A stretch of 64,000 bases of DNA from Combretum micranthum (Eukaryota; Streptophyta; Magnoliopsida; Myrtales; Combretaceae). The stretch is taken from positions 372,001 through 436,000 of the forward strand of contig JAMXBD010000822.1 of NCBI GenBank assembly GCA_024138025.1, written 5' to 3'. Shown here in pieces: positions 35,835-46,475 of the stretch (the first letter of the stretch is position 1; each line of letters begins with the position of its first letter). Both the position numbers and the translations under genes were made by a program. The notes under the pieces are model-generated. The model saw only the letters and a list, made by a program, of their open reading frames with translations. It ran no database searches and had not been told where the DNA came from.

Positions 35835-36755
35835 GTCTAGTGGTATCACTCCTAATCTATTAAGTGAGAGGTGTTTGGCTGGACTTAACCCATGAGTGGA
35901 CCACATAGGTACACAGGTCTTGGCCAGTTGCCCTTGGACTCTTGTGGGTCCATGTGAGTCCCATAAGAAAACATATAAAATAATATAGAAACTATCTATT
36001 AAAACACTAAGATATATAAACAACTATCAATATTAAGTAATAAAAAATCCACAAAAGATAAATAACATTCAATATTTATATGATTTTCTATGTGAAAAGA
36101 AATAATTTATTATTTAGTGACAGCATTTAATGTGTTACTGATAAAAAGACATAAAATAAACATGATTAAAAAAATATCTAATTGCTTTATATAGGATTTT
36201 ACTAAGAGAACAATTATACTTTTAAAATAATATAAGATTTTTTTTTTTCTTTTGTAACCTTTTTAAGAGTATTACTTCATGCCACATCACTAATATTTTA
36301 ACTTAAATAGAATATTTTTATATATAAATAAATAAATATTTTTGATAATTTCATGTAAAAATGGGTTAGGGAAACATAGTCTACGACTCTATCATGTAAA
36401 ATTGTAAATTAAAATGCTAGGGTAATAATGATTGTAGGGCATGAGGACACCCATTGGTGAAGGTTAACTTGGAGTCCCGGTTAAACCTATGGCATTTTAT
36501 GCGGTGCAACACCTTTTCTTCGGAAGAGCCACACCACATGCGAACAATATTTAATGTGGCGTACCTCTTACCCATCATGGGCCCATAGACAAATAGTCCA
36601 CTTGCTGTGGCAAAAACCATGGGGACCTAGTAAGGATAAGCGTTTAATAAATTTTTTAACACGTGACCATTTTTTCATGTTATTACCTCGGCATCGAGAT
36701 GGCATCCTATGATCCTATCTTCATCCTCTCCTCTATATGTGAGTTCGTGAAAATG
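35835..36755 (+). repeat. Duplicated block A and promoter, unit 2
   Basis: Opens with 'ggtcttggccagttgccc' (shared with units 3 and 4) and runs through block A (35,950-36,370). It continues with a copy of the decarboxylase upstream region (36,420-36,755) containing 'aacttggagtc', 'aacaccttttcttcggaag' and a CACGTG at about 36,661. The TATA site has decayed to 'ctctatatgtgag'. The block stops at a hAT insertion. Confidence 0.75.
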
Positions 36756-37977
36756 CAGGGACAAACCTAGACTTAACGAGTAGGAAGGGCATTATTAATA
36801 TGATCAAAACCATTTTCAAAAGTTATAGAAAAATTTAATTTACAGCTCCATCCTATTTATGAATTTATTTTTTTTTTTTCACATTGCTTCTCACTATCTA
36901 AATCAAAACACAATCAACAATAATTTTTTCATCTATTATAGTTTGTAATCTATGCTTCATGATATTCATAGGTAGAGAAAGAGAGAGAGAGGAAAAGGAG
37001 AAAAACAACAAGTCGAGAGATGACATTGTAGATTTTTGACCGTGTGTTGTAGACGAGTACAATAAAGATAACATCTTTGTTTGAGAGGGTGATGGTAGAA
37101 CATTGTATTTCGATATTAAAACACTTAAGACTTTTATTTTATTTTATTTTATTTTTGGCTACTTTTACTCTTAAAAATGGTTTTACATTTTTATACTATA
37201 TAGAGAAAGAAGGAGTAAGAGGGAGAAAAAAATCCCATAAAGGTTATCCACTTTTGCCAACAAATTAGGCACATTATTGATTGCATTAATATAAATTAGG
37301 ATCAGTTATAATTTTTAAATTGGATATTTTAAACTCAAATATAGAAAAGTTATTTCTTTTGTTAATAGAAAAGGAAAATTGGAACAAAACAATTAACTTG
37401 AAACTTATCTAACACAAAAGTATTTTAAATTTCCAAATCTCAACAATCAAATACGTTTCTGAAATATTGTAAAGTAATTTATTATGAAATCAGAAAACAA
37501 TTAATAATTCATAAATTTGGAAAAGAAAAAGAAAATAAAAAACCTGATTTAAAATATAGCAACTTGGATAGAATATTGTAAATGAAGAAAAAATGGTGGG
37601 AATATTTAAATTGCATGACCAATATAAACTCCAGCAATATTTATATAATGTTCAATATGATAAGGATAAAAAATAAAATAATTGAGCATAATGACAATCT
37701 AGCAGAATAAAAAGACTAAATTATAAATATCAATTATCATCAAATATACTCCATGCTCTACGAATTACAATACAGTCATAGTGTCTTCCATGGTAAAAAA
37801 ATAAAAGAAAAGAAAAACATTTTAGCGCTTGGCCGCACTGTTGCATGGAGTAGACTCAGGGCTAGACTTGGACACTCTGGGCTATGTTGTTGTGTATTGA
37901 CTAGCCTACTTGATTGATACATATGGTAAAATGTCAACAGACTTTTCGGGGTAGGGGCCAAGGCTAGGTTATCCCTG
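36756..37977. mobile_element. Non-autonomous hAT element in a duplicated 5' leader
   Basis: About 1.2-kb insertion between promoter and coding start of the unit 2 gene relic. It is absent from unit 1, where 'gtgaaacgggttctt' is continuous. Terminal inverted repeats are CAGGGACAAACCTAG at the left and, reading inward from the right, CAGGGATAACCTAG. Flanks gtgaaaatg and atgaaatg represent an ~8-bp target duplication with one indel. No transposase frame is seen. A second copy, with the left end deleted, occupies 42,873-46,775 in unit 3, where flanks gtgaaacg/gtgaaatg are clearer. Confidence 0.75.
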
Positions 37978-37985
37978 ATGAAATG

Positions 37986-38160
37986 GTTCTCATATGTCTC
38001 TTAAAGATTATCTAATACACTATACATAATACCAATCTTCTTCATGCCGTGTCATGTTAAAATGGGTAGCCAAAAAACTGAGTTTGTGCCTGAGGTTAAC
38101 TCTATGAGGCCTCTAGATCTATTGACAAATTCAAGAAGCAATGGTACATGATTTCGTGCA
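37986..38160 (+). pseudogene. Decarboxylase 5' fragment, unit 2
   Basis: Leader and first codons of the decarboxylase, matching 3,115-3,290. An ATG at 38,062 opens MGSQKTEFVPEVNSMRPLD, close to the intact [20 protein letters not shown] net +2-base change after codon 19 shifts the frame into a stop at 38,152. Similarity ends soon after, where block C begins. The same frameshift occurs in unit 3. It cannot encode enzyme. Confidence 0.88.
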
Positions 38161-38477
38161 CTTTGTTCCCATTATAATAGGAAAGAGGTTGATTTGAACT
38201 TGATTCATCTCATTTGATAGATCAGTGGTATAGTGATGCATCTAGATTATAAGGTCCTTGTCTTACATGTATCATATGTTAATGCCAAATTATCATAGAT
38301 TTGCCACATAAAATAGCATCTATACTATATAAAGGAAAATGATTTCTTTATGACACATTTATACATATGATAAATCCTATGCTTGTAATATGTTGGAGTG
38401 AATTTTACCTTTGCATATAATAAAAACGATTTCATGTGCCTCAAACATAATACACATAATAGCTTTATAGCTTGATG
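38160..38477 (+). repeat. Duplicated block C, start of unit 3
   Basis: Copy of block C fused directly to the truncated decarboxylase fragment. It shares 'aaattatcatagatttgccac' with unit 4 and 'aaaacgatttcatgtgcctc'. It ends at the hAT element inserted at 38,486. Confidence 0.7.
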
Positions 38478-38485
38478 GGATCAGT

Positions 38486-39542
38486 TGGGGCTGTTCATTG
38501 AACCAAACCAAACTGAACTAAACCGAACTACAAAATGCGGTTTTTTTATATTTTGATTTGATTTGTGGTTCATTTAAGAAGAGTCTAAATGGTTACGGTT
38601 CCGTTCGAAGGGTCGAATCGGACCAAACTGCATCGAACCAAACCAAACCATGTGAACCTAAACTAATCCGTTTCACATTAAAAGATAAGAGCCATTTTAT
38701 TTATTTATAACTCTTACATATTATATATTAAGGTCACATATGACATTTTATTCTAATATCATGTGTGTGTATAGATGTTAGAATAAACTTAAAATGGAAC
38801 CATAATTCTGAATTCTAATACTATTATTGTATTTAGATGCATCTTTGAAAAGGAATTGAGTAAGATTTCAATTTGTAAATTTATTAGGAGAAATTGCGGT
38901 TCCATTCCAATTTATATTTTTAACCACACTAATGTTATTTGTAAATATAAATGTTGCTTATATATACTTCCTATTATAGATTTTACATAATACACTATTA
39001 AATGTATTATGTATCTAATAACATTAAACAAGCAATCTTTTTCTCTTCTCAAAACTTTCCTAGTATGTTTTCATATTTATTAATTTTAAATTCTTCTTAA
39101 AACTAGTAGACATGTATCAAATTAAAATAAAGCAGTATAATTAAGTTTAGAACATGTACAATTATTTATTAAAAATATATGTTATTTTAAATTCGCATTG
39201 AAAAATATTTTTAGGATAGGATAATATATATATATATATATATATGAAATTATTAAATACACGACCTAATATAATGATATGTTACTTTAATTCTTCATAA
39301 AAAATATTTTTTTTCTTGAGAACTCAAATAACTAATTATATTATTTATTAGAACTAAATACTTTTAAAAGCGATTCGAACAAAACCGAACCAAGCCGATC
39401 TGTATTTGAAGTGGTTCGGTTCAAAATCCCGAATCGTTAAAAGCGATTTAGTTCACTAAGGGTTTGAATAGAACCATTTCAAATATGATTCGGTTTGGTT
39501 CAACCCCTTAAACCGAACTGAACCGAACCATGAACATCCCTA
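38486..39542. mobile_element. Non-autonomous hAT-like element with subterminal AACCGAAC repeats
   Basis: 1,057-bp insertion with terminal inverted repeats TGGGGCTGTTCAT and (complement of the right end) TAGGGATGTTCAT, flanked by ggatcagt and gaatcagt, an 8-bp target duplication with one mismatch. The corresponding empty site in unit 2 is around 35,848-35,858 ('ggtatcactcctaatct'). Both ends are packed with AACCGAAC/GTTCGGTT and related motifs in both orientations, as expected of transposase-binding subterminal regions. The interior is AT-rich with no transposase. Confidence 0.8.
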
Positions 39543-39550
39543 GAATCAGT

Positions 39551-39884
39551 CCTGATCTCTCAAGTAAGAGGTATTAGGTTTAAATTCCTCATCCCTCATT
39601 GTAATGGCAAAAAAAAAGTGTATACTTATATATATTAATTACAATACATGCCAACAAAACTTGTCTTTAAATTTATTATAAATTCATACCATGTGATTCT
39701 AGAAAAGCTTGTATTTAAATTATCTACATACATCAATTTATCCATAGATGTTCAACTCATGCATAATTAGTTGGTAACTTGCGTAGATTGACATCTCCAT
39801 AGCCCGAGATTAACCCATAACCTAAGGGACTTGACCTAATGTTGACCAAACTCTAACTTATCTGGCCGAACTTAACTCATGGGT
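39551..39884 (+). repeat. Duplicated block D, unit 3
   Basis: Noncoding block between C and A. It shares 'accatgtgattctag', 'cttgtatttaaatta' and 'catcaatttatccatagatg' with 48,030-48,470. It is the empty site for the Mutator-type MITE in unit 4. Confidence 0.7.
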
Positions 39885-40598
39885 GGAACGCACAGGTACA
39901 TAAGTCTTGGCCAGTTGCACTTGGAGCCTTGTAGGTCCATACGAGTCCCATAAAAAACATATAAAATAATATATAAATTATTTATTATAAAACTAAGATA
40001 TATAAACAACTATAATATATAAGGTAATAGAAAATCTAAAAAAGATAAATAACATTCAATGTTTATTAGATTATTTTCAATGTGAAAGAAATAATTTATT
40101 ATTTATTTACAGCATTTAATGCGTTGTTGATAAAAGCACATTAAATGAATATAATTAAAAAAATTGATTGTTTTATATAAAGTTTTAGTAAGTGAACAAT
40201 TCTACTTTTAAATAAAAAATTTGATTGTTTTTGTATGGAGTTTTAGCCAGAGAACAATTCTACTTCTATGTAATATGAACTTTCATCTTCTTTTGGAATC
40301 TCTTTTAGAATATTAGTGTATGCTACATCGTTAATATTTTAACTCAAATAGGATGTGCTTGTATATAAATAAATATTTATTTTTGATAATTTCATGTAAA
40401 AATGGATTAGGATATATGGTCTACCACTCAATCACATAAACTTGTAAATTAAAATGCTAGGATAATAACAATTATAGAGCATGAGAAGGACACCCATTGC
40501 CATTGGTAAAGCTCAACTTGGAGTCACGGTCAAATCTACGACATTTTATAAGGTGCAGCGCCTTTTCTTCGGAAGAGCTACACACCACATGCACTAAG
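39885..40598 (+). repeat. Duplicated block A and distal promoter, unit 3
   Basis: From 'aagtcttggccagttgcac' through block A (39,955-40,420) into the decarboxylase upstream copy ('aacttggagtcacgg', 'ccttttcttcggaagagc'). Within block A, 'gattgtttt(t)atat(a)aag...ttttag..ag..aacaattctactt' occurs twice (about 40,168 and 40,222), a local tandem duplication. It is interrupted at 40,599 by an LTR element and resumes at 41,956. Confidence 0.75.
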
Positions 40599-41950
40599 TG
40601 TCATGGGACGGGAGTTTCACTCCTCAAAGAGTTCCCGTGCGGCACTCAACCATCCATCAAAGCATCGTTTGTTGTTAATCTGGATGGCGAGCCAGCCTAA
40701 TCTTCCTTGATTTCCCAGGTCAGTTCCGAGCCCCATATTCTCATAAGGAGCACCATCTCGGCTTTACCACGATCCCTCCTGCATATGAGAGGTTCAACTA
40801 TACGAACTGGTTTTAGCCTGCCTTGGTCTCATCAGGAGAGCAGCATCAACTCCCAACCAATTTGTTCACGGGAGGCTAGATCCGCCTTCAGAGACAACCC
40901 ACACCATGAACAAACCTTCTACTGATGCCACCCATAACTCAACATGCTCCAGCTAAACACCCCCATAAAGTCTTTAACTCTCGGACAGTGACATTCTCCC
41001 CTACTTAAATTCATGACGTCCTCGTCATGAGGCAAATTTGCTGCAGCCACTACCCACTCTCAAGCTCTCACCCCTTCTCCACACCAGTTGTCAACACACC
41101 CAAGATCATCTCACCAGGACTTCGGGTTTCCATAGCTTCCTCTCCTCTGCCCTCACCCATTCATCCATCCTCCAAGATCACCTCTTGTTGAGTTGCCCAA
41201 TGGTAAGGTTTGAGCATAAGATCTTGCTTCAACCCCAACTCGCAACAAAACTGCCTTCTAGCAACAATGTCCTCACTCTGGTGGTCGCTCCTCTTGAGCT
41301 TCGCCCACACGAGCTGAATTGACAATAAGAATAACCCACTCGCCAAGAACTCTAGGTAGCATCTAAGTGGTCCAATGGAGCTGGGAACTTCTGGCTCTGA
41401 TACCATTTGTCACGGGATGGGAGTTTCACTCCTCAAAGAGTTCCCGTGCGACGCTCGACCATCTATCAAAGCATCGTTTGTTGTTAATCTGGATGGAGAG
41501 CCAGCCTAATCTTCCTTGACTTCTCAGGTCAGTTCCGAGCCCCACATTCTCATAAGGAGTACCATCTCGGCTTTTGCCACAATCCCTCCTACGTATGGGA
41601 GGTTCAACTATACGAACTGGTTTCAGCCTGCCTTGGCCTCATTAGGAGAGCGGCATCAACTCCCAACCAATTTGTTCATGGGAGGCTAGACCCGCCTTCA
41701 TAAGGAGCACTATCTCGGCGTTGCCACGATCCCTTCTACGTATGGGAGGTTCAACTATAGGAAGTGATTTCGGCCTGCCTTGGCCTCATCAAGAGAGTGG
41801 CATCAACTCCCAACCAGTTTGTTCATGGGAGGCTAGACCCGCCTTCAGAGACAACCCACACCACGAACAAACCTTCTGCTGATGCCACCCATAACTCAAC
41901 ATGCCCCAGCTAAACACCCCCATAAAGTCCTCAACTCTCGGACCGTGAAA
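40599..41950 (-). mobile_element. Compact non-coding LTR retrotransposon (TRIM-like)
   Basis: Two direct LTRs (40,599-40,993 and 41,408-41,950) flank an internal region of only 414 bp. On the minus strand the primer-binding site TGGTATCAGAGCC adjoins the right-hand LTR (complement of 41,393-41,405), and a polypurine tract AAGTAGGGGAGAA adjoins the left-hand one (complement of 40,994-41,006). LTRs begin TGTCA and end TGACA (TGAAA in one). Flanks ctaag and ttaag are a near-perfect 5-bp target duplication, and host promoter sequence continues on both sides. There is no gag or pol; open frames inside are incidental. It is markedly more GC-rich than its surroundings. Confidence 0.85.
41699..41848. 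repeat. ~148-bp tandem duplication within one LTR
   Basis: The right-hand LTR of the compact element is 543 bp against 395 bp for the other. The excess is a second copy of the piece beginning 'cataaggagcac.atctcgg' and ending 'gctagacccgccttca'. It arose after insertion or in the parent copy. Confidence 0.8.
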
Positions 41951-41955
41951 TTAAG

Positions 41956-42180
41956 GACAAGCAAAAGCAACGGCGTATTACGCGGATTCGTTTAGCTGAC
42001 GTGCGATCAGCATTTCATGTGCTGTACCTTAACAATATCTCGTCCAATCGAAGAAGGTTCATGGACCTACAGACACATTTTCCAGGTGCTGTGGCAAAAG
42101 CCCAAAGGGAACCAGTAAGGAAAAGCAGCAAGCGTGTTTAATAAATTTTTTATCACATCACCAATATTAGATGTTTTTAC
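41956..42180 (+). repeat. Duplicated promoter remainder, unit 3
   Basis: Continuation of the decarboxylase upstream copy after the LTR element. It has counterparts of 'gcatttcatgtgctgtacc', 'ggaaccagtaaggaaaagc' and 'accaatattagatgttttt'. It ends at a second hAT-like insertion. Confidence 0.7.
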
Positions 42181-42800
42181 TTAGCAGTTGGTATGGTTTG
42201 TTTAATTAGTTGATGATTTTATTTTTGAACCAACTAAAATAATTACTTTTTTCAATTTTAAACCTAAACTGATCTATTAGTAATGGTTAACCCCATTTTT
42301 TTTCTTGGTTTTTTATTTTTAACCATTTAACATAATGGTTAACTAAAAGTTGTGGTTAACTATATTTTAATTGGTCTATAAAAAGTTAAATTTTCATTTT
42401 TCATAGCTACATTTAAAAAATTATAAATTGATAAGTTAAATATCACAATTATATTAAAAAAATTGCAAATTAACAAGTTAAATAAATATAAAACCAACAA
42501 GAAATTAGGAATATAACTGTAATACAATATTAAACAAATTAAAACTTTATAGTCTTCCCATTTTCTCAAATTACAACACAATAATATAACAATTAAAACA
42601 TAAAGGTTTGAATTATCAGTTTTTAGTGGTTAACCGTTATTAGTTGGTTTCTCATGGTTACAAACTGAAATAAAAATCGAAAAATAAAAAAAAAACCATG
42701 TTCCTAAACTGAAACCGATGAGCTAGTTAACCATATTTTTCGAATTGATTTTTCGATTTTTGTTCGATTTTTTATTTTATTGGTTTTTTTTCCTACCCCT
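42181..42800. mobile_element. Probable non-autonomous hAT element, 620 bp
   Basis: Insertion bounded by gtttttac and atttttac (8-bp target duplication, one mismatch). Units 1 and 2 run through the site ('gatgttttcagctcgg', 'tgttattacctcgg'). Terminal inverted repeats are poor: TTAGCAGTTGG against TAGGGGTAGG. The ends carry many GGTTAAC/GTTAACC motifs in both orientations. No transposase. Confidence 0.55.
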
Positions 42801-43915
42801 ATTTTTACCTCGGTATCAAGATGGCATCCTATCTTCATCCCCACCTTTGTATATATATGACTTCGTGAAACGCAAGATTTATGTTTATATCTTTTTTTAC
42901 ATATTTTTTATTATCTAAATCAAAACACAATTAACAATAAATTGTTCATCTATTATATTTTGTATCCATGCTTCATGAAATATTATATATAGAGAGAGAG
43001 GGGAAAAGGAGAAAAACAACAAATTATGAAAGGACATTATAGATTTCTGACCTTAGAGTAGATGAGTGCAATGAATATAATATCTTTGTTTTTGGGTGTT
43101 TATGGTGGGACACTGTATTTCAAAATTAAAACACTTGTTGATTCTTTTTTTTTTTTTTTTCTACTTTTACTCATAGAAATGGCTTTTGCATTTCTATACT
43201 ACATGATATAGAGAAAGAAAGAGAAGGAGGGTAAAAAAAAAAATCCCATAAAAAGTTGTCAATTTTTACCAACAAATTAGGCATATTATTGATGTCGGTA
43301 AGTTAAGTAAGGATATGTTATGTTTTTTAAATTGGATATGATTAAACTCAAATATAAAAAAGTTATTTGTTTATTAAAAGAAGAGGATAATTGGAACAAA
43401 ATAATTGAATTTAAATTTATCTAATATACAAAGGTATTTTAAATTTTCAAATCTCAACAATAAAATACATTTCTTAAATATTGTAAAGTAATTTATTATG
43501 ACACACATAGAATCAAGAAAACAATTAATAAGCCATAAATTTGGAAAAGAAAAAGAAAATGAAAAACTTGCTCTATAATATAGCAACTTGGATGGAATAT
43601 TGACAATAAAAATAATGGTGAGAATATTTAAAGTGCATGACCAATATAAACTCTAACAATATTTATATAATATTCAATATGGTAAGGATAAAAAATAAAT
43701 AATCATAATGACCGTCAACATCATTATCATCAAAGTCAACTCTATGCATTACAAATTACAATGTAGTCATGATCCTTCCATGGCTAAAGAAAACAAGGCC
43801 ATGTTAATGCTTGGCCACAATGTTACACGAAGTGGACTTGGGGCTGGACTTGGATACTCTAGGATTAGTAGGTTGTGTATTGGCTGGCCCACTTGATTTA
43901 TAAATATGGCAAAAT
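42801..43915. mobile_element. Unit 3 promoter end and second copy of the leader hAT element (left part)
   Basis: 42,801-42,872 is the proximal promoter copy ('ctcggtatcaagatggcatcc', TATA-like 'gtatatatatg'). From 42,873 the sequence matches the hAT element of 36,756-37,977, including the 'gaaaaggagaaaaacaac' GA-rich tract, but its left terminus is deleted. At 43,916 it is interrupted by a composite Copia insertion; the last 63 bp follow at 46,713-46,775, ending in the flank gtgaaatg. The shared element places the duplication of units 2 and 3 after this insertion. Confidence 0.7.
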
Positions 43916-44352
43916 TGTTGGTGTTTGTGACCCATTTTCAGTAGTCGTTTTTCGTAGTTAAATGTATAATGAATGAATATTTGATTATACATTTATTATT
44001 CATTCATTATACATTTAAGAGTCATAATTTTGGTATTTGTATAATGAATGAATATTTGACTATACATTTATTATTCATTCATTATACATTTAAGAGATAT
44101 AATTTTAGCCTTTATTGCGGCTAGCTGTATACACATATAAATATGTGTTTTGTTAGGGTTTGTATGTGAGTGGGAAAATGAGAAAGTTTTGATTTGTAAT
44201 TTGTTACTCTCTCTCTCTTGTACTTCATTATCGACATATAGTGAATTCTCTCGTCTCTGCCCGTGGTTTTTCCCGATTTGGGTTTTCCACGTAAATCTTG
44301 TGTGTGCTTTATCACATCTCTTTGCTTTTACTATTGTTCGTTTTTTATAACA
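43916..44352 (+). repeat. Composite array LTR 1 (437 bp)
   Basis: Begins TGTTGGTGTTTG and ends TATAACA, with two copies of a 75-bp internal repeat. It has a transcribed-region signature ('ctctctctctcttgtact'), followed by the primer-binding site at 44,356. Confidence 0.85.
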
Positions 44353-44565
44353 AATTGGTATCAGAGCCAAAGGTTTGGTTTTTTGTCTTTTCTACAATGG
44401 CAACTTTGAAGTATGATATTCCGTTCTTGGATCACTGCATCAAATTTTCTTGGAAGAGATAGAGAATGTTCTATGTCGATTGAGCCCTTTTATGGGTTTT
44501 GTGGAAGAGGTGAAGAATGTTTTGTTTTTATGTCGAAGCTCCTGAATCCGCGTCAAGGTGGAGAT

Positions 44566-45077
44566 TGTTGGCGTTTGTGACCCGTTTTTAGTAGCCGTTT
44601 TTCATAGTCAAATGTATAATGAATAAATATTTGACTATACATTTATTATTTATTCGTTATACATTTAAGAACCATAATTTTAGTATTTGTATAATGAATG
44701 AATATTTGACTGTATATTTATTATTCATTCATTATACATTTAAGAGTCATAATTTTGGTATTTGTATAATGAATGAATATTTGATTATACATTTATTATT
44801 CATTCATTATACATTTAAGAGACATAATTTTGGCCTTTATTGCGGCTAGCTGTATACACATATAAATATGTGTTTTGTTAGGGTTTGTATGTGAGTGAGA
44901 AAATGAGAGAGTTTTGATTTATAATTTGTTACTCTCTCTCTCTTGTACTTCATTATCGACATATAGTGAATTTTCTCGCCTCTGCCCGTAGTTTTTCCCT
45001 ATTTAGGTTTTTCACGTAAATCTTGTGTGTGCTTTATCATATCTCTTTGCTCTTGCCATTATTCGCTTTTTATAACA
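44566..45077 (+). repeat. Composite array LTR 2 (512 bp)
   Basis: Same LTR with three copies of the 75-bp repeat, which accounts exactly for its extra 75 bp over LTRs 1 and 3. It is preceded by AAGGTGGAGAT and followed by a damaged primer-binding site (tggtatcagaccc). The open frame at 44,619-44,849 is only the repeat read through. Confidence 0.85.
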
Positions 45078-45290
45078 AACTGGTATCAGACCCAAAGGTT
45101 TGGTTTTTTGTCTTTTCTACAATGGCAACTTTGAAGTATGATATTCCGTTCTTGGGTCGTTGCATCAAATTTTCTTGGAAGAGGTGAAGAATGTTCTATG
45201 TCGATTGAGCCCTTTTATGGGTTTTGTGGAAGAGGTGAAGAATGTTTTGTTTTTATGTCGAAGCTCCTGAATCCGCGTCAAGGTGGAGAT

Positions 45291-45727
45291 TGTTGGCTTT
45301 TGTGACCCGTTTTCAGTAGCCGTCTTTCATAGTCAAATGTATAATGAATGAATATTTGACTATACATTTATTATTCATTCATTATACATTTAAGAGTCAT
45401 AATTTTGGTATTTATATAATGAATGAATATTTGACTATACATTTATTATTCATTCATTATACATTTAAGAGACATAATTTTGGCCTTTATTGCGGCTAAC
45501 TGTATACACATATAAATATGTGTTTTGTTAGGGTTTGTATATGAGTGAGAAAATGAGAGAGTTTTGATTTGTAATTTATTACTCTCTCTCTCTTGTACTC
45601 CATTATCGACATATAGTGAATTTTCTCGCCTCTGCCAGTGGTTTTTCCCGATTTAAGTTTTCCACGTAAATCTTGTGTGTGCTTTATCATATCTCTTTGC
45701 TCTTGCCATTGTTCGTTTTTTATAACA
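45291..45727 (+). repeat. Composite array LTR 3 (437 bp)
   Basis: Third LTR, same length as LTR 1. The primer-binding site after it is cut off after 'aactgg' and followed by a T run and an inverted scrap of LTR sequence (about 45,745-45,778, the complement of 'gccagtggtttttcccgatt' and onward). Confidence 0.85.
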
Positions 45728-45779
45728 AACTGGTTTTTTTTTTTTACGTGGAAAACCCAAATCGGGAAAAACCACTGGC

Positions 45780-46130
45780 GGAATGCATGGCTATTGTTGG
45801 AAAGCCACCTTACAAGCTACTATTGCTCTATCCACTACAGAGGCGGCATACATGGCTATTACAGAGGCGATTAAAGAGGCTATCTTGTTAAAAAGGTTGT
45901 TTTCTGAGCTTAGCGATTTAAAGATGACTACAGTATTTTGTGATAGTCAGAGTGCGGTTTTTCTGACTAAGGATTAGATGTTCCATGAAAGGACTAAGCA
46001 TATCGACGTCCGTTAGCACTTTGTGCGTGATATTATTGCTCGAGGAGATATTGCAGTGAGCAAGGTGAGCACTCATGACAACCATACAGATATATTGACT
46101 AGTGTCGGTAGTTGATTGATTCCTTTAAGG
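45780..46130 (+). pseudogene. Copia RNase H remnant within the composite array
   Basis: Reads WKATLQATIALSTTEAAYMA, then LLKRLFSEL, TVFCDSQSAVFLTKD, a stop, MFHERTKHIDVR, and HTDILTS: the last part of Copia RNase H. In STTEAAYMA the usual catalytic Glu of STTEAEY is Ala. It ends in a short 3' untranslated stretch, a polypurine-like 'caaggtggagat' (46,203-46,214) and LTR 4, so it is the 3' end of a formerly coding relative of the deletion derivative. Confidence 0.85.
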
Positions 46131-46214
46131 AACTTGTGGAAGAGGTGGAGTTGTTTATCAAAGTTTTGGAGTTTATTGTGTTTGTTAATCCAGAATTCGT
46201 GTCAAGGTGGAGAT

Positions 46215-46421
46215 TGTTGGAGTTTATGACCCGATTTCTGTAACCGACTATTTCTGACCCGTTTCTGTAACTGACTCCGGTAGTTAAATTTTAATGAATG
46301 AATATTTGATCATATATTTATTATTCATTCATTATACATTTAACGGTCATAATTCAAGTCTTTATCACTCATTAATTACATATTTAAATGTCGTAATTAA
46401 GTTGTTATGTTGGTTATCCTT

Positions 46422-46475
<54 letters not shown>

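Noticed and set aside
40497..41406. Several open frames (40,497-40,700; 40,707-40,925; 41,038-41,322; complement 41,161-41,406) as small genes
   Set aside because: They straddle LTR and internal sequence of the compact LTR element and show no family motif; higher GC content alone lengthens chance frames here.
44619..44849. Repetitive 76-residue frame as a repeat protein
   Set aside because: It is the 75-bp LTR repeat, divisible by three, read through; the same repeat lies in the untranslated LTR.
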